A DNA stretch of 64,000 nt, from NCBI RefSeq assembly GCF_002157835.1, contig NZ_CP020809.1, positions 7,068,001 to 7,132,000 of the forward strand, written 5' to 3'. The stretch comes from Mycobacterium dioxanotrophicus (GTDB taxonomy: Bacteria > Actinomycetota > Actinomycetes > Mycobacteriales > Mycobacteriaceae). The notes under the pieces were generated by a model, which had not been told where the DNA came from, did not search any database, and saw nothing but the letters and a program-made list of their open reading frames with translations. Below are positions 40,993-51,823 of this stretch, piece by piece. The position numbers and the translations under genes were made by a program. Numbering within the stretch: the first letter of the stretch is position 1; every line of letters begins with the position of its first letter.

Positions 40993-43556
40993 TTCGAGTC
41001 CTCCATGGGTCGGATCGTGGGCATGCCCAGCGCTGTCGCGGTCAAGGGTGCGCTCCGCGCGTCGGCGGCAGGTACCTTGCGCCCGTCGCGCTGCGTGAAG
41101 GTGACGGTCGGATCGGCGACGTCAGGGGCGTTGACGAACGAGACGAACCGCGACAGCTTCTCGGGGTCCTCCAGCACGCCTTTCCATTCGCAGGCATACC
41201 CGTCGACGTGGCGCGCCATCGCGGCCTCGAATTCCGCCGCGAGTCCCAGCGAGTCATCGCAGATGACATCGCGCAGGTGATCCATGCCGCCGTCGAGGCC
41301 CTCCACCCACGGCGCGGTGCGCTGCAGCCGGTCGGCGGTGCGGATGTAGAACATCAGGAACCGGTCGATGTAGCGCACCAGCGTCTCGTCATCGAGATCA
41401 CTGGCCAGCAGCTGCGCGTGCTTGGGCGTCATCCCGCCGTTGCCGCCGACATAGAGGTTCCAGCCGGTTTCGGTGGCGATGACGCCGACGTCCTTGCCGC
41501 GGGCCTCGGCGCACTCCCGGGCGCAGCCCGACACTCCCATCTTGAGCTTGTGCGGGGACCGCAGCCCGCGGTACCGCAACTCCAGGTTGATGGCCATCTG
41601 CACGGAATCCTGCTGGCCGTACCGGCACCAGTCGCTGCCGACACAGCTCTTCACGGTGCGCAACGACTTGCCGTAGGCGTGCCCGGATTCCATGCCGCCC
41701 TCGACCAGCCGCCGCCAGATCTCCGGCAACTGCTCCACCCGCGCGCCGAACATGTCGATGCGCTGGCCGCCGGTGATCTTGGTGTACAGGTCGAAATCCC
41801 TGGCGATCTCCCCGATCAGGATCAGCTGCTCGGCGGTGATGTCCCCGCCGGGCACCCGCGGCACCACCGAGTAGCTGCCGTTCTTCTGGATGTTGGCCAG
41901 GAAGTGGTCGTTGGAATCCTGCAGCGAGGCCTGCTCCCCGGAGAGGATGTGCTCCGAACTGGTCGACGCGAGAATCGAGGCGATCGTGGGTTTGCAGATG
42001 TCACAACCTTTTCCGGTACCGAACTGGGCCAGCAGCCCGGAGAAGGTGCGGATCTCGGTGGCGCCGATGATCTCGAACAGCTCGGCCCGCGACTGGCTGA
42101 AGTGCTCACACAGTGCCTTGGACTGCTCGACACCCTCGGCCTCCAGCAGCTGTTTGAGCAACGGCACGCAGGAGCCGCACGACGTGCCGGCCAGCGTGCA
42201 CTTCTTGAGCTGCGCGACGTCGCAGCAGCCGCCGGCGATGGCCTCGGTGAGATCGCCTTTGGTGACGTTGTTGCACGAGCAGATCTGGGCCGCGTCTGGC
42301 AGCGCGCCGACGCCGAGAGCGCTTGCGCCGGAGCCGGATCCGGACGGGGCGATCAACGCCATCGGGTCGCCGGGCAGCTGCTCGCCGACCATCGGCCGCA
42401 GCACGCCGTACGCGGACGCGTCACCGACGAGGATGCCGCCCAGCAGGGTCTTGGCGTCGTCGGAGAGGACCAGCTTGGCGTAGGTCTGGTTGACGGCGTC
42501 GTTGACCACCACCTGCAGGCTGTCCGGCGTGCTGCCCATGGCATCGCCGAAGCTCGCCACGTCGACGCCCAGCAGTTTCAGCTTGGTCGACATGTCGGCC
42601 TCGGGGAATTCCGCCGCCCCGCCGAGCAGCCGGTCGGCCACCACCTCGGCGCTGGTGTAGCCGGGGCCGACCAGGCCGTAGCAGCGGCCTTCGATCGCAG
42701 CCACCTCACCGACCGCGAAAACACTGGGATCTGAAGTGACACAGGCCAAGTCGGTGAGCACGCCGCCCCGTTCGGCGGTGGCCAGGCCGGCCGCGCGGGC
42801 CAGCTCGTCGCGCGGCCGCACACCCGCCGCGAAAATCACCACGCCGGCGTCGATCAGGCTGCCGTCGGACAGGCACACCCGCACCCCGCCGTCGATGGAC
42901 TCGATCGAGTCGGTGCCCACATCGGTGTGCACGGCGATGCCGAGCTCGCCGATCATCCGGACCAGCAGTGCCCCGCCTGCCTCGTCGAGCTGCTGGTTCA
43001 TCAGACGCGGGGCCCGTTCGACGATGTGGGCGGGCAGGCCGAACTGGCGCAACGCGTTGGCGGCCTCCAGCCCGAGCAGGCCACCGCCGATCACCACGCC
43101 GGCCAGGCCGGTGGCGGCGCCCCGCTGGGCGGCGGCGCGGATCGCGTCGAGGTCGTCGAGGGTGCGGTAGACGTGGCAGCCGGGCAGATCGTGTCCCGGA
43201 ACCGGCGGCACGAACGCGTACGAGCCGGTGGCCAGCACCAGGGCGTCATAGTCGATGCAGCGCCCGTCGCCGGTGCGCACGGTCTTGGCCGTGCGGTCGA
43301 TCTCGGTGGCCGCGCTGCCGAGCCGCAGCTCGACGCGGTCGTCGCCGAGGTAACCGTTGCCGGGCAGCGCCAGCTGGGCACGGTCCCAGTGCTCGGTGTA
43401 TCCCGTCAGCCCGACCCGGTCGTATGCCGCGTCGGACTCCTCCGCCAGGATTGTGACGCGCCAGTCCCCCGCGGTGTCCCTGGCCCGCAGCGCCTCGACA
43501 AAGCGGTGTCCCACCATGCCGTGACCGACCACGACGACGTTTCGTGTTCCAGACAT
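40989..43556 (-). CDS. nirB: NADH-dependent assimilatory nitrite reductase large subunit NirB
   Basis: 855 residues. Order: FAD/NAD(P)-binding oxidoreductase domain (VVVGHGMVGHRFVEAL), BFD-like [2Fe-2S] domain with the cysteines in ICSCNNVTKG and TSCGSC, then nitrite/sulphite reductase repeats with the sirohaem/[4Fe-4S] cysteines CVGSDWC and SGCARECAEA. All four cluster ligands are present. It reduces nitrite to ammonium by six electrons in the cytoplasm. The sirohaem-pathway genes lie just upstream in the window. Promoter region is 43557-43659; no clear box identified. Confidence 0.97.
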   Translation of the reverse strand: MSGTRNVVVVGHGMVGHRFVEALRARDTAGDWRVTILAEESDAAYDRVGLTGYTEHWDRAQLALPGNGYLGDDRVELRLGSAATEIDRTAKTVRTGDGRCIDYDALVLATGSYAFVPPVPGHDLPGCHVYRTLDDLDAIRAAAQRGAATGLAGVVIGGGLLGLEAANALRQFGLPAHIVERAPRLMNQQLDEAGGALLVRMIGELGIAVHTDVGTDSIESIDGGVRVCLSDGSLIDAGVVIFAAGVRPRDELARAAGLATAERGGVLTDLACVTSDPSVFAVGEVAAIEGRCYGLVGPGYTSAEVVADRLLGGAAEFPEADMSTKLKLLGVDVASFGDAMGSTPDSLQVVVNDAVNQTYAKLVLSDDAKTLLGGILVGDASAYGVLRPMVGEQLPGDPMALIAPSGSGSGASALGVGALPDAAQICSCNNVTKGDLTEAIAGGCCDVAQLKKCTLAGTSCGSCVPLLKQLLEAEGVEQSKALCEHFSQSRAELFEIIGATEIRTFSGLLAQFGTGKGCDICKPTIASILASTSSEHILSGEQASLQDSNDHFLANIQKNGSYSVVPRVPGGDITAEQLILIGEIARDFDLYTKITGGQRIDMFGARVEQLPEIWRRLVEGGMESGHAYGKSLRTVKSCVGSDWCRYGQQDSVQMAINLELRYRGLRSPHKLKMGVSGCARECAEARGKDVGVIATETGWNLYVGGNGGMTPKHAQLLASDLDDETLVRYIDRFLMFYIRTADRLQRTAPWVEGLDGGMDHLRDVICDDSLGLAAEFEAAMARHVDGYACEWKGVLEDPEKLSRFVSFVNAPDVADPTVTFTQRDGRKVPAADARSAPLTATALGMPTIRPMEDSK

Positions 43557-43659
43557 ACCGCGAGGTTAGGGACGCGATATTGCCGAAATGTCGCGCTGTG
43601 TGAAGCGCCCATCACGGTGTGCTCACGGCCCTGACCGGCGGTATGTGAGGAGCCTGACC

Positions 43660-45231
43660 TCAGTGTTCGGCCGAGACGCCCTGCAACGGCTGCGGCAGCG
43701 CCGAGTTCGCCGCGGCCACCGCGGCCCCGCTGCGGATGAACTCCACGGCCGCCTCCACCTCGCGAGACAGGAAGCGGTCCTGCCCCGGCCCCGGCACGGT
43801 TTCGCGCAGCGCGGCGACGACGGCGCCGGTGGCGGGTCCCGGCTGCAGCGGTGCCCGCAGGTCGATGGCCCGCGCCGCGGTGAGCAGTTCGACGGCGAGC
43901 ACGCGGGTCAGCCCGTCGAGCGCCAGCCGCAGTTTGCGGGCCGCCGACCATCCCATCGAGACGTGGTCCTCCTGCATCGCGCTCGACGGGATCGAGTCCA
44001 CACTGGCTGGCACTGCCAGCCGCTTGAGCTCCGAGACGATCGCGGCCTGGGTGTACTGCGCGATCATGTGCCCCGAGTCGACGCCCGCGTCGTGGGCGAG
44101 GAACGGCGGCAGCCCGCGCGACCGCGCAACGTCGAGCATGCGATCGGTGCGGCGTTCACTGATGGACGCCAGATCGGCGACGGCGATGGCCAGGAAGTCC
44201 AGCACGTAGGCGACCGGCGCACCGTGGAAGTTGCCGTTGGATTCCACGCGGCCGTCGATCGTGACGACCGGGTTGTCCACCGCCGACGCCAGCTCGTAGC
44301 CGGCGATGGTGCGGGCGTGGGCGAGGGTGTCGCGGGCGGCGCCTGCGACCTGGGGTGCGCACCGCATCGAGTAGGCGTCCTGGACATACGTGCAGTCGGG
44401 ACCCACGTGGCTCGCGACGATCGGCGAATTCGCCAGCAGCGCGCGCATATTCGCGGCGGCCACGGCCTGGCCCGGTTGCGGGCGCAGCGCCTGCAGATCG
44501 GCCGCGAACACCCGGTCGGTGCCCAGCATGGCCTCGACGCTCATCGCGGCCGTGAGATCGGCACAGCGCAGCAGCATGTCGAAGTCATGGCAGGCCAACA
44601 GCAACATGCCGAGCATGCCGTCGGTGCCGTTGATGAGGGCCAGACCGTCCTTCTCCGCGGGCTCGATCGGTTCGATGCCGACCTCACGCATCGCGTCGGC
44701 GGATTCGCGCAGATTGCCTGCGGCGTCCCGCACGTCGCCCTCCCCGAGAAGCGCCAGCGCGCAGTGCGCCAGCGGCGCCAGATCACCCGAACAGCCCAGC
44801 GAACCGTATTCACGCACGACGGGCGTGATCCCGGCATCGAGCAGGGCCGCCATGGTCGTGGCGGTTTCCGTCCGCACGCCGGTCCGGCCGGTGGCCAGCG
44901 TGGACAGCCGCAGCAGCATGAGCGCGCGGACCACTTCACGTTCCACTTCGGGCCCGGATCCGGCCGCATGCGAGCGGATCAGTGAGCGCTGCAACTGCAC
45001 CCGCTGCTCGAGCGGGATGTGCACGCTGGCCAGCGCACCGAATCCGGTCGACACTCCGTAGTGCGGTTTGACGTCGTGGGCCAGTGCGTCGACGATGGCG
45101 CGCGCCTCCGCGATCGCGGCGAGTGCGTCGCTGCCGAGCTCCACACCGGCCCCGTGCCGGGCCACGGCAACGACATCAGCTTCCGAAACCGGTCCCCGGC
45201 CAACGGTGACCCGGGGCGGCGTGCTGTTCAT
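43660..45231 (-). CDS. hutH: Histidine ammonia-lyase HutH
   Basis: 523 residues from ATG at 45231, with AGGGAG upstream. It converts histidine to urocanate and ammonia. The MIO-forming tripeptide, normally Ala-Ser-Gly, is here Cys147-Ser148-Gly149 (GSLGCSGDLAPLAH). Other family features are normal: YGVSTGFG near residue 60, NGTDGM, QDAYSMRC, and QEDHVSMGW. It is transcribed away from the RpiR regulator and the hutU operon. Confidence 0.96.
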   Translation of the reverse strand: MNSTPPRVTVGRGPVSEADVVAVARHGAGVELGSDALAAIAEARAIVDALAHDVKPHYGVSTGFGALASVHIPLEQRVQLQRSLIRSHAAGSGPEVEREVVRALMLLRLSTLATGRTGVRTETATTMAALLDAGITPVVREYGSLGCSGDLAPLAHCALALLGEGDVRDAAGNLRESADAMREVGIEPIEPAEKDGLALINGTDGMLGMLLLACHDFDMLLRCADLTAAMSVEAMLGTDRVFAADLQALRPQPGQAVAAANMRALLANSPIVASHVGPDCTYVQDAYSMRCAPQVAGAARDTLAHARTIAGYELASAVDNPVVTIDGRVESNGNFHGAPVAYVLDFLAIAVADLASISERRTDRMLDVARSRGLPPFLAHDAGVDSGHMIAQYTQAAIVSELKRLAVPASVDSIPSSAMQEDHVSMGWSAARKLRLALDGLTRVLAVELLTAARAIDLRAPLQPGPATGAVVAALRETVPGPGQDRFLSREVEAAVEFIRSGAAVAAANSALPQPLQGVSAEH

Positions 45232-45280
45232 CTGATTCTCCCTACTGTGCTGCTGAAGACTCGACGGGCTTGAGGCGTCG

Positions 45281-45361
45281 TCACGAAACCACGATGACCG
45301 GCACCGGAGAGTTGCGGGCGATTTTGGTCGCCGGTCCCCCGACGGGTACTGCGAGGGCACG
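45281..45361 (-). pseudogene. C-terminal scrap of a universal stress protein gene
   Basis: The minus strand encodes ALAVPVGGPATKIARNSPVP then VIVVS and a stop, the last strand-helix-strand of a UspA domain. Only 26 codons remain, between hutH and the regulator. It suggests a usp gene was lost here, and the current hut promoters occupy its remains. Confidence 0.5.
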
Positions 45362-45370
45362 CTACATCGC

Positions 45371-45397
45371 GATGAATGCATACAGCAAGTATTCATC
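45371..45397. promoter_or_regulatory. Candidate hut operator
   Basis: GATGAAT at 45371-45377 and its inverse ATTCATC at 45391-45397 lie in an AT-rich region between the divergent hutH and RpiR genes. A related TATTCAC follows at about 45413. RpiR-type regulators bind such imperfect inverted repeats. TTGACA at 45440 could be a -35 for the regulator. Confidence 0.5.
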
Positions 45398-45497
45398 TTG
45401 CAGTTAGTGTGACTATTCACTTGATATTAATGACCAGTCTTGACAAGACTTCATTCAGAGAGCACATTTTGGGCTAACACCGTCGAATCGAGGGACG

Positions 45498-46367
45498 ATG
45501 CCGATAGGGCAGACACCAGCAGCTGCCGCCAGCGTGCGCCGCTGGCTCAACATGCTGATCGAAGGCCGTCAGCTGTCGCCGGCACAGCGACGCGTCGCGG
45601 GCTTTCTGCTCGACCACCCCGAGGAAGCGGTGTGGCTCAGCGCCGAGGAGCTGGGCCGCCGCTCGGGCGTCAGCCAGCCGACGGTCAGCCGCTTCGCCTC
45701 CGCCCTGGGCTTCGACGGCTACCCTGAGCTGCGCGAACAGGCCAGAGCGCAGGTACAGGAAGAACTACGCGGCACCGGTACCGAAGCCGACTCGGTCAGT
45801 GCCCTACGCCGCCTGATCGCGGCCGAGACCGCGAACCTCGCCGAGCTCGCATCCAGCCCATGGGCAGGCGAGCGGATCGAGCGGGTCGGCAGCTACCTCG
45901 CCGAATCGCGCCCGCTGCCGGTGCTCGGGCTGCGGGTGTCCAAGCCGTTCGCCGACATCTTCGTGCATTTCGCCGCGAAGGTGCACCCGGATGTCCGGTC
46001 GGTTCCTGCCGGTTCTGACGGTGACGACGTACTGGTCAACGCCCGCGCCGCAGGTGCGACGTGGCTGCTGGCCTTCGGCCTGCCGCGCTATCCACGGGCC
46101 CTGCAGGAATCCATTCAGTTCGCCCGCACCCTCGGACTGCGGGTCGCCCTGGTCACCGACAGCCCGCTGTGCCCGCTGGCGGGCGAAGTCGACGACCTGC
46201 TCGCCGCGCCCGTCGCCTCGACACTGACCTTCGATTCCACCGTCGCGCCGATGGCGCTGACCATGAGCCTGCTTCACGCGGTCACAGAGGCGCTGCCCGA
46301 ACACGGCCAACGCTGGCTCGAAGAGTTCGACCAGCGCGCGGCAGATCGCAATCTGTTTCTCGATTAG
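45498..46367 (+). CDS. RpiR/MurR-family regulator of histidine utilisation
   Basis: 289 residues. The N-terminal HTH of the RpiR type covers residues 20-80 ([40 protein letters not shown]), and a SIS sugar-isomerase-like domain follows ([32 protein letters not shown]). In other bacteria RpiR-type proteins control hut genes, probably sensing urocanate or a sugar-phosphate-like ligand. It leads the hutU operon, with 41 bp between genes, and faces hutH. Confidence 0.92.
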   Translation: MPIGQTPAAAASVRRWLNMLIEGRQLSPAQRRVAGFLLDHPEEAVWLSAEELGRRSGVSQPTVSRFASALGFDGYPELREQARAQVQEELRGTGTEADSVSALRRLIAAETANLAELASSPWAGERIERVGSYLAESRPLPVLGLRVSKPFADIFVHFAAKVHPDVRSVPAGSDGDDVLVNARAAGATWLLAFGLPRYPRALQESIQFARTLGLRVALVTDSPLCPLAGEVDDLLAAPVASTLTFDSTVAPMALTMSLLHAVTEALPEHGQRWLEEFDQRAADRNLFLD

Positions 46368-46408
46368 CCACTCCACCAACCCATTTCGATATTCAAGGGA
46401 GAGATCCA

Positions 46409-48064
46409 ATGGAAGGCGCCCGTCCCGTACGTGCCCCTCGCGGCACCACCCGCACCGCACGCAGCTGGTATACCGAAGCTCCGCTGCGCATGCTGATGAA
46501 CAACCTCGACCCCGAGAACGCCGAACGCCCGGACGATCTCGTCGTCTACGGCGGCACGGGACGCGCCGCGCGCAACTGGGCCTCTTTCGACGCCATGGTG
46601 CGCACCCTGGAGACCCTGGCCCCCGACGAGACGATGCTGGTGCAATCCGGCAAGCCGGTCGGCGTGTGGCAGACCCATGAATGGGCGCCCCGCGTACTGA
46701 TCGCCAACTCGAACCTGGTCGGCGACTGGGCCACGTGGCCCGAGTTCCGGCGGTTGGAGAACCTCGGGCTGACCATGTACGGGCAGATGACCGCGGGGTC
46801 CTGGATCTACATCGGTACCCAGGGCATCGTGCAGGGCACCTACGAAACCTTTGCTGCCGCAGCCGAAAAACGCTTCGGCGGCACGCTGGCAGGCACCCTG
46901 ACGCTGACCGGCGGGTGCGGCGGCATGGGCGGTGCGCAACCGCTCGCGGTGACCCTCAATGGCGGTGCCTGCCTGATCGTGGACGTCGACGAGGCGCGCC
47001 TGCGTCGCCGCGTCGAGCACCGCTACCTCGACGAGGTCGCCGACGATCTCGAGGACGCCATCAAGAAGGCCGTCGACGCCCGCACCAACAAACGGGCCTG
47101 GTCTGTCGGCGTCGTCGGCAACGCCGCCACGATCTTCCCCGAACTGCTGCGGCGCGGCGTACCCATCGACCTGGTCACCGACCAGACCAGCGCACACGAC
47201 CCGCTGTCATACCTGCCGGAGGGCATCGACCTCGACGACTGGCACGACTACGCCGAGAAGAAGCCCGACGAATTCACCGACCGCGCCCGCGAATCCATGG
47301 CCACCCAGGTCCAGGCCATGGTCGAGTTCCAGGACGGCGGTGCCGAGGTCTTCGACTACGGCAACTCGATCCGCGACGAGGCCCGCCTCGGCGGCTATGA
47401 AAGGGCCTTCGAATTCCCCGGTTTCGTCCCCGCCTACATCCGCCCACTGTTCTGCGAGGGCAAGGGCCCGTTCCGCTGGGTCGCGCTGTCGGGCGATCCG
47501 GAGGACATCTACACCACGGACAAGGCCATCATGGACCTGTTCCCCGACGACGACCGCCTACACAAGTGGATGCGCGGCGCCCGTGAGCGCATCGCGTTCC
47601 AGGGTCTGCCCGCCCGGATCTGCTGGTTGGGCTACGGCGAACGCGACAAGGCCGGCGTGCTGTTCAACGATCTGGTGGCCAGCGGCAAGGTGTCGGCGCC
47701 GATCGTCATCGGCCGCGACCACCTGGACTGCGGCTCGGTGGCCAGCCCCTACCGCGAGACCGAGTCGATGCTCGACGGATCCGACGCGATCGCCGACTGG
47801 CCGCTGCTCAATGCCCTGACCGCCACCTCCTCGGGGGCGGCGTGGGTGTCGATCCACCACGGCGGCGGCGTCGGTATCGGCCGGTCCATCCACGCCGGGC
47901 AGGTCGGCGTCGCCGACGGGACTCCGCTTGCGGCACAAAAGCTTTCCCGCCTGTTGACCAACGACCCCGGCATGGGCGTGATCCGTCACGTCGATGCCGG
48001 CTACGAGCGGGCCGAGGAAGTCGCGAAGGAACGCGGCGTCCGGATCCCCATGCAGGAGAGCTGA
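46409..48064 (+). CDS. hutU: Urocanate hydratase HutU
   Basis: 551 residues from ATG at 46409 (AAGGGAGAG upstream). It uses tightly bound NAD+ to hydrate urocanate to imidazolonepropionate. Signatures: [42 protein letters not shown], and the catalytic region [16 protein letters not shown]. Full length for the family. The next gene overlaps its stop by 1 bp (TGATG). Confidence 0.97.
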   Translation: MEGARPVRAPRGTTRTARSWYTEAPLRMLMNNLDPENAERPDDLVVYGGTGRAARNWASFDAMVRTLETLAPDETMLVQSGKPVGVWQTHEWAPRVLIANSNLVGDWATWPEFRRLENLGLTMYGQMTAGSWIYIGTQGIVQGTYETFAAAAEKRFGGTLAGTLTLTGGCGGMGGAQPLAVTLNGGACLIVDVDEARLRRRVEHRYLDEVADDLEDAIKKAVDARTNKRAWSVGVVGNAATIFPELLRRGVPIDLVTDQTSAHDPLSYLPEGIDLDDWHDYAEKKPDEFTDRARESMATQVQAMVEFQDGGAEVFDYGNSIRDEARLGGYERAFEFPGFVPAYIRPLFCEGKGPFRWVALSGDPEDIYTTDKAIMDLFPDDDRLHKWMRGARERIAFQGLPARICWLGYGERDKAGVLFNDLVASGKVSAPIVIGRDHLDCGSVASPYRETESMLDGSDAIADWPLLNALTATSSGAAWVSIHHGGGVGIGRSIHAGQVGVADGTPLAAQKLSRLLTNDPGMGVIRHVDAGYERAEEVAKERGVRIPMQES

Positions 48065-49305
48065 TGAGCCCCGCACGCGAGGAGGACCAAATACACCAGC
48101 TGAATGACAGGTTCGTCTCCTTGTGGGCGTCGCTCGCGCCCATCGGCAGGGACCCGGGCAGCGGCGGGTACCGCCGGTTCGCCTGGAACGCGGCCGATGG
48201 CGAGCTGCGTGCCTGGTTCATCGACCAGGCCAAGCAGCGCGGCCTCACCTACGAGGAGGACCGCAACGGGAACCAGTGGGCGTGGTGGGGCGAACCCCGC
48301 CCCGACTCCGTGGTGACCGGAAGCCATCTCGACAGCGTGCCCGACGGCGGCGCGTATGACGGTCCGCTGGGCGTGGTTTCGGCCTTTCTGGCTGTCGATG
48401 AGCTACGCGCGCAGGGCGTCGAGCCCACCCGCTCGCTGGCGGTGACCAACTTCGCCGACGAGGAGGGCGCCCGGTTCGGCGTCGCGTGCATGGGTAGTCG
48501 GCTGCTGACCGGCGCGATCGAACCCGACCGGGCCCGCGGGCTCAAGGACGCCGACGGCGTCACCCTCGGCGACGCGATGCAGGCCGCAGGCGTCGATCCC
48601 GCGCGGCTGGGCCGTGACGAGCAGGCACTCGAGCGCATCGGCGTGTTCGTGGAGCTGCACGTCGAACAGGGCCGGGCACTGGTGGACATGGACGCCGCGG
48701 TCGGGGTGGCGACAGCCATCTGGCCGCACGGCCGGTGGCGGTTCGAATTCCTCGGCGAGGCAAACCATGCCGGCACCACCCGGGTGGACGATCGCGTCGA
48801 CCCCATGTTGCCGTTCGCGACCAGTGTGCTGGCTGCCCGGGAAACCGCCACCCGCACCGGGGCACTCGCCACCTTCGGCAAGGTCCTGGTGATCCCCAAC
48901 GGCGTCAACGCGATTCCTTCGGCGGTGCACGGCTGGCTGGATGCCCGGGCGGCCGACGACACCGTGCTGGAGAAGTTGGTTTCCGAGGTCACAGCCGCCG
49001 GTGAGGATGCGGCCGCCGCGCACGGCGCCACGTGCACGGTGACCCGCGAATCCTATTCTCCTGTCGTCGGTTTCGACGACGCACTGCGGGACCGGATCAG
49101 TGCGCTGCTCGACGACGCACCGCAGTTGCCCACCGGCGCAGGCCACGACGCCGGGATCCTCTCGGCACACGTGCCGACAGCGATGCTGTTCGTGCGCAAC
49201 CCCACCGGGGTGAGTCACAGCCCGGTCGAAGACGCCTCTGACGACGACTGCGTGGCCGGAGTGGTGGCGCTGACCAAGGTGCTGAAGGAGTTGGTGAGCC
49301 AGTGA
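48064..49305 (+). CDS. M20-family amidohydrolase (allantoate amidohydrolase-like) in the hut operon
   Basis: 413 residues. Metal ligands of the AllC/HyuC group are visible: GSHLDSVPDGGAYDGPLG (His and bridging Asp) and NFADEEGARFG (Glu pair), then FVELHVEQG and the late His in GAGHDAGILS. Family members cleave N-carbamoyl amino acids. In this operon hutF makes N-formylglutamate and no hutG is present, so this enzyme probably removes the formyl group (inference). Its stop overlaps hutF. Confidence 0.88.
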   Translation: MSPAREEDQIHQLNDRFVSLWASLAPIGRDPGSGGYRRFAWNAADGELRAWFIDQAKQRGLTYEEDRNGNQWAWWGEPRPDSVVTGSHLDSVPDGGAYDGPLGVVSAFLAVDELRAQGVEPTRSLAVTNFADEEGARFGVACMGSRLLTGAIEPDRARGLKDADGVTLGDAMQAAGVDPARLGRDEQALERIGVFVELHVEQGRALVDMDAAVGVATAIWPHGRWRFEFLGEANHAGTTRVDDRVDPMLPFATSVLAARETATRTGALATFGKVLVIPNGVNAIPSAVHGWLDARAADDTVLEKLVSEVTAAGEDAAAAHGATCTVTRESYSPVVGFDDALRDRISALLDDAPQLPTGAGHDAGILSAHVPTAMLFVRNPTGVSHSPVEDASDDDCVAGVVALTKVLKELVSQ

Positions 49306-50633
49306 CGCGGTATTTCGCGGACTATGCCTGGCTCGGTGGTGATCAGGTCAGCGACCGCGTGCTCATCGAGGTCGACGGCGACAGGATCACGTCGGTATCG
49401 GCCGGGCAGGACCGCCCGGCCGACGCCACCCACCTGACGGGCGTGACCGTTCCGGGCCTGGCCAACTCCCACAGCCACGCGTTCCACCGCGCGCTGCGCG
49501 GGCGCACCCACCGCGGTGGCGGCACGTTCTGGACCTGGCGCGAGGACATGTACGCCGTGGCCGGCCGGCTGGACCCGGACTCGTATTACGTACTGGCACG
49601 CGCGACATACGCCGAGATGGCTCTCGCCGGCATCACCTGCGTCGGAGAGTTCCACTACGTGCACCACCGCCCGGACGGCACGCCGTACCCCGAGTCGAAT
49701 GCGTTGGGCGAGGCACTCATCGCCGCGGCCACCGACGCCGGTATCCGTATCACCCTGCTCGATGCCTGTTATCTGACAGGTGGTTTCGGCACCGAGCTGC
49801 AGGGCCCGCAGGTGCGGTTCACCGACGGCACCGCCGCCGCGTGGGCCGAGCGGGTCGAGCGGCTCACCGCGACACCGCAGGCCCGCATCGGCGCCGCGAT
49901 CCATTCGGTGCGTGCGGTTCCGGCAAAGCAGCTGGGCACCGTCGCCGACTGGGCCAGGGAGCATGGCGTGCCGCTGCATTTCCACATGTCCGAACAGCGG
50001 GCCGAGAACGAGGCCTGCATGGCCGCACACGGCTGCACGCCGACCCAGCTGCTGGGTGAACACGGCGCGCTGGGATCGCTGTCGACCGCAGTGCACGCCA
50101 CCCACCTCACTGATGGCGATGTCGCCGCATTGGCTGATTCGCGCACCTACGTGTGCATGACGCCGACCACCGAACGCGACCTCGCGGACGGCATCGGCCG
50201 GGCGCGGGATCTCGCGACGGCGGGCACCCCGCTGACCTTGGGCAGCGACAGCAACGCCATCGTGGACATCTTCGAAGAAGCCCGCGGCATGGAGCTCGAC
50301 GAGCGGCTGCGCACCGAGCGGCGCGGACACTGGCCTGCGGCGGAGCTCATGCGCGCCGCAACCTCGGACGGGCATGCTTCGTTGGGTTGGCCCGAGGCCG
50401 GCCGGCTGGAACCGGGTGCGCTCGCAGACTTCGTCACGGTCGGGCTCGATTCGGTCCGGATGGCCGGCTGGGATTCCGGAACGCTGTTGGAAACGCTGGT
50501 ATTCGCCGCGTCCGCTCCTGACGTGACCGATGTGGTGGTCGGTGGGCGCCGGGTGGTCAACCGACGTTCACACACTCAGATCGACGACGTTCCTGCAGCA
50601 CTTCATGATTCGATTAGGACATTGACCTCATGA
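49302..50633 (+). CDS. hutF: Formimidoylglutamate deiminase HutF
   Basis: 443 residues, amidohydrolase superfamily. Metal ligands: [10 protein letters not shown] (HxH), HFHMSEQ, HATHL and GSDSNA. It converts N-formimino-L-glutamate to N-formyl-L-glutamate and ammonia, the deiminase branch of the pathway. GTG start at 49302 overlaps the previous stop by 4 bp, and hutI overlaps its end. Confidence 0.96.
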   Translation: MTRYFADYAWLGGDQVSDRVLIEVDGDRITSVSAGQDRPADATHLTGVTVPGLANSHSHAFHRALRGRTHRGGGTFWTWREDMYAVAGRLDPDSYYVLARATYAEMALAGITCVGEFHYVHHRPDGTPYPESNALGEALIAAATDAGIRITLLDACYLTGGFGTELQGPQVRFTDGTAAAWAERVERLTATPQARIGAAIHSVRAVPAKQLGTVADWAREHGVPLHFHMSEQRAENEACMAAHGCTPTQLLGEHGALGSLSTAVHATHLTDGDVAALADSRTYVCMTPTTERDLADGIGRARDLATAGTPLTLGSDSNAIVDIFEEARGMELDERLRTERRGHWPAAELMRAATSDGHASLGWPEAGRLEPGALADFVTVGLDSVRMAGWDSGTLLETLVFAASAPDVTDVVVGGRRVVNRRSHTQIDDVPAALHDSIRTLTS

Positions 50634-51823
50634 GTAGTCTTCTGATCGACAACATCGGCGCCCTGGTCACCAACGATCCGGCTCAGCAGTCCGGGCTGGT
50701 CGGCCTGATAGAGGATGCCGCAATCGTTTTCGACGACGGCGTGGTGGCCTGGGTCGGACCGCGCACCGGTGCGCCGGACGCCGACGACCGGGTGGACGCC
50801 GACGGGCGGGCCGTCATCCCCGGATTCGTCGACAGCCACAGCCACCTGGTGTTCAGCGGCGACCGCTCCGCTGAGTTCGCCGCCCGGATGGCCGGAAAGC
50901 CCTACAGCGCAGGTGGAATCAACACGACGGTCAACGCCACCCGTGCGGCGAGCACCGACGAGCTGCGCGCAAACGTCGCGCGCCTGATCGCCGAGTCGCG
51001 ACGCTCGGGCACCACCACCAACGAGTGCAAGTCCGGATACGGGCTCACCGTCGACACCGAGGTGCAGAGCCTGCAGCTCGCCGCCGAGTTCACCGACGAA
51101 ATCACCTTCCTCGGGGCCCATCTGGTTCCGCAGGAGTACGCCGACCGGCCCGACGACTACGTGGACCTGGTGTGTACGGCCATGGTCGACGCGTGTGCGC
51201 CCGCCGCCAAATGGATCGACGTGTTCTGCGAGCGGGGGGCGTTCGACGGGGATCAGACCCGGAAGATCCTGACCGCCGGGGTCGAGCGGGGCCTGATCCC
51301 GCGCGTGCACGCCAACCAGCTCGGGCCGGGGCCGGGTGTGCAGATCGCGGTGGAGTTCGGTGCGGCGTCTGCCGACCACGCGACGTTCCTCGATGACGAC
51401 GACATCGCCGCATTGGCTTCCGGCACCACCGTCGCGACCCTGCTCGCGGCCACCGAGTTCGCGACCCGCACGCCGTATCCGGATGCCCGGCGGCTGCTCG
51501 ATGCCGGTGTCACCGTGGCGCTGGCCAGCAACTGCAACCCGGGTTCCGGCTTCACCACCAACCTGCCGTTCTGCATCGCAGTGGCGGTTCGCGACATGTT
51601 CATGACCCCCGACGAAGCGCTATGGTCGGCGACCATGGGTGGGGCGCGGGCGTTGCGCCGCACCGACGTCGGGCATCTGGGCGTCGGCGCCCGCGCGGAT
51701 GCGGTTCTGCTGGACGCCATTTCGCATGTGCACCTGGCGTACCGGCCCGGCGTGCCGTTGGTCGGGGCGGTGTGGCGGGGCGGCGAGCTGGTGGCAGGTA
51801 GCGTCGGGGACCGCTCCTCGTGA
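50630..51823 (+). CDS. hutI: Imidazolonepropionase HutI
   Basis: 397 residues. Metal-binding histidines in [22 protein letters not shown] and RVHANQLG, and [11 protein letters not shown] at the active site with the Asp replaced by Asn as in other HutI proteins. [11 protein letters not shown] is a HutI signature. It opens imidazolonepropionate to formiminoglutamate. Overlaps hutF by 4 bp and hutD by 4 bp. Confidence 0.96.
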   Translation: MSSLLIDNIGALVTNDPAQQSGLVGLIEDAAIVFDDGVVAWVGPRTGAPDADDRVDADGRAVIPGFVDSHSHLVFSGDRSAEFAARMAGKPYSAGGINTTVNATRAASTDELRANVARLIAESRRSGTTTNECKSGYGLTVDTEVQSLQLAAEFTDEITFLGAHLVPQEYADRPDDYVDLVCTAMVDACAPAAKWIDVFCERGAFDGDQTRKILTAGVERGLIPRVHANQLGPGPGVQIAVEFGAASADHATFLDDDDIAALASGTTVATLLAATEFATRTPYPDARRLLDAGVTVALASNCNPGSGFTTNLPFCIAVAVRDMFMTPDEALWSATMGGARALRRTDVGHLGVGARADAVLLDAISHVHLAYRPGVPLVGAVWRGGELVAGSVGDRSS

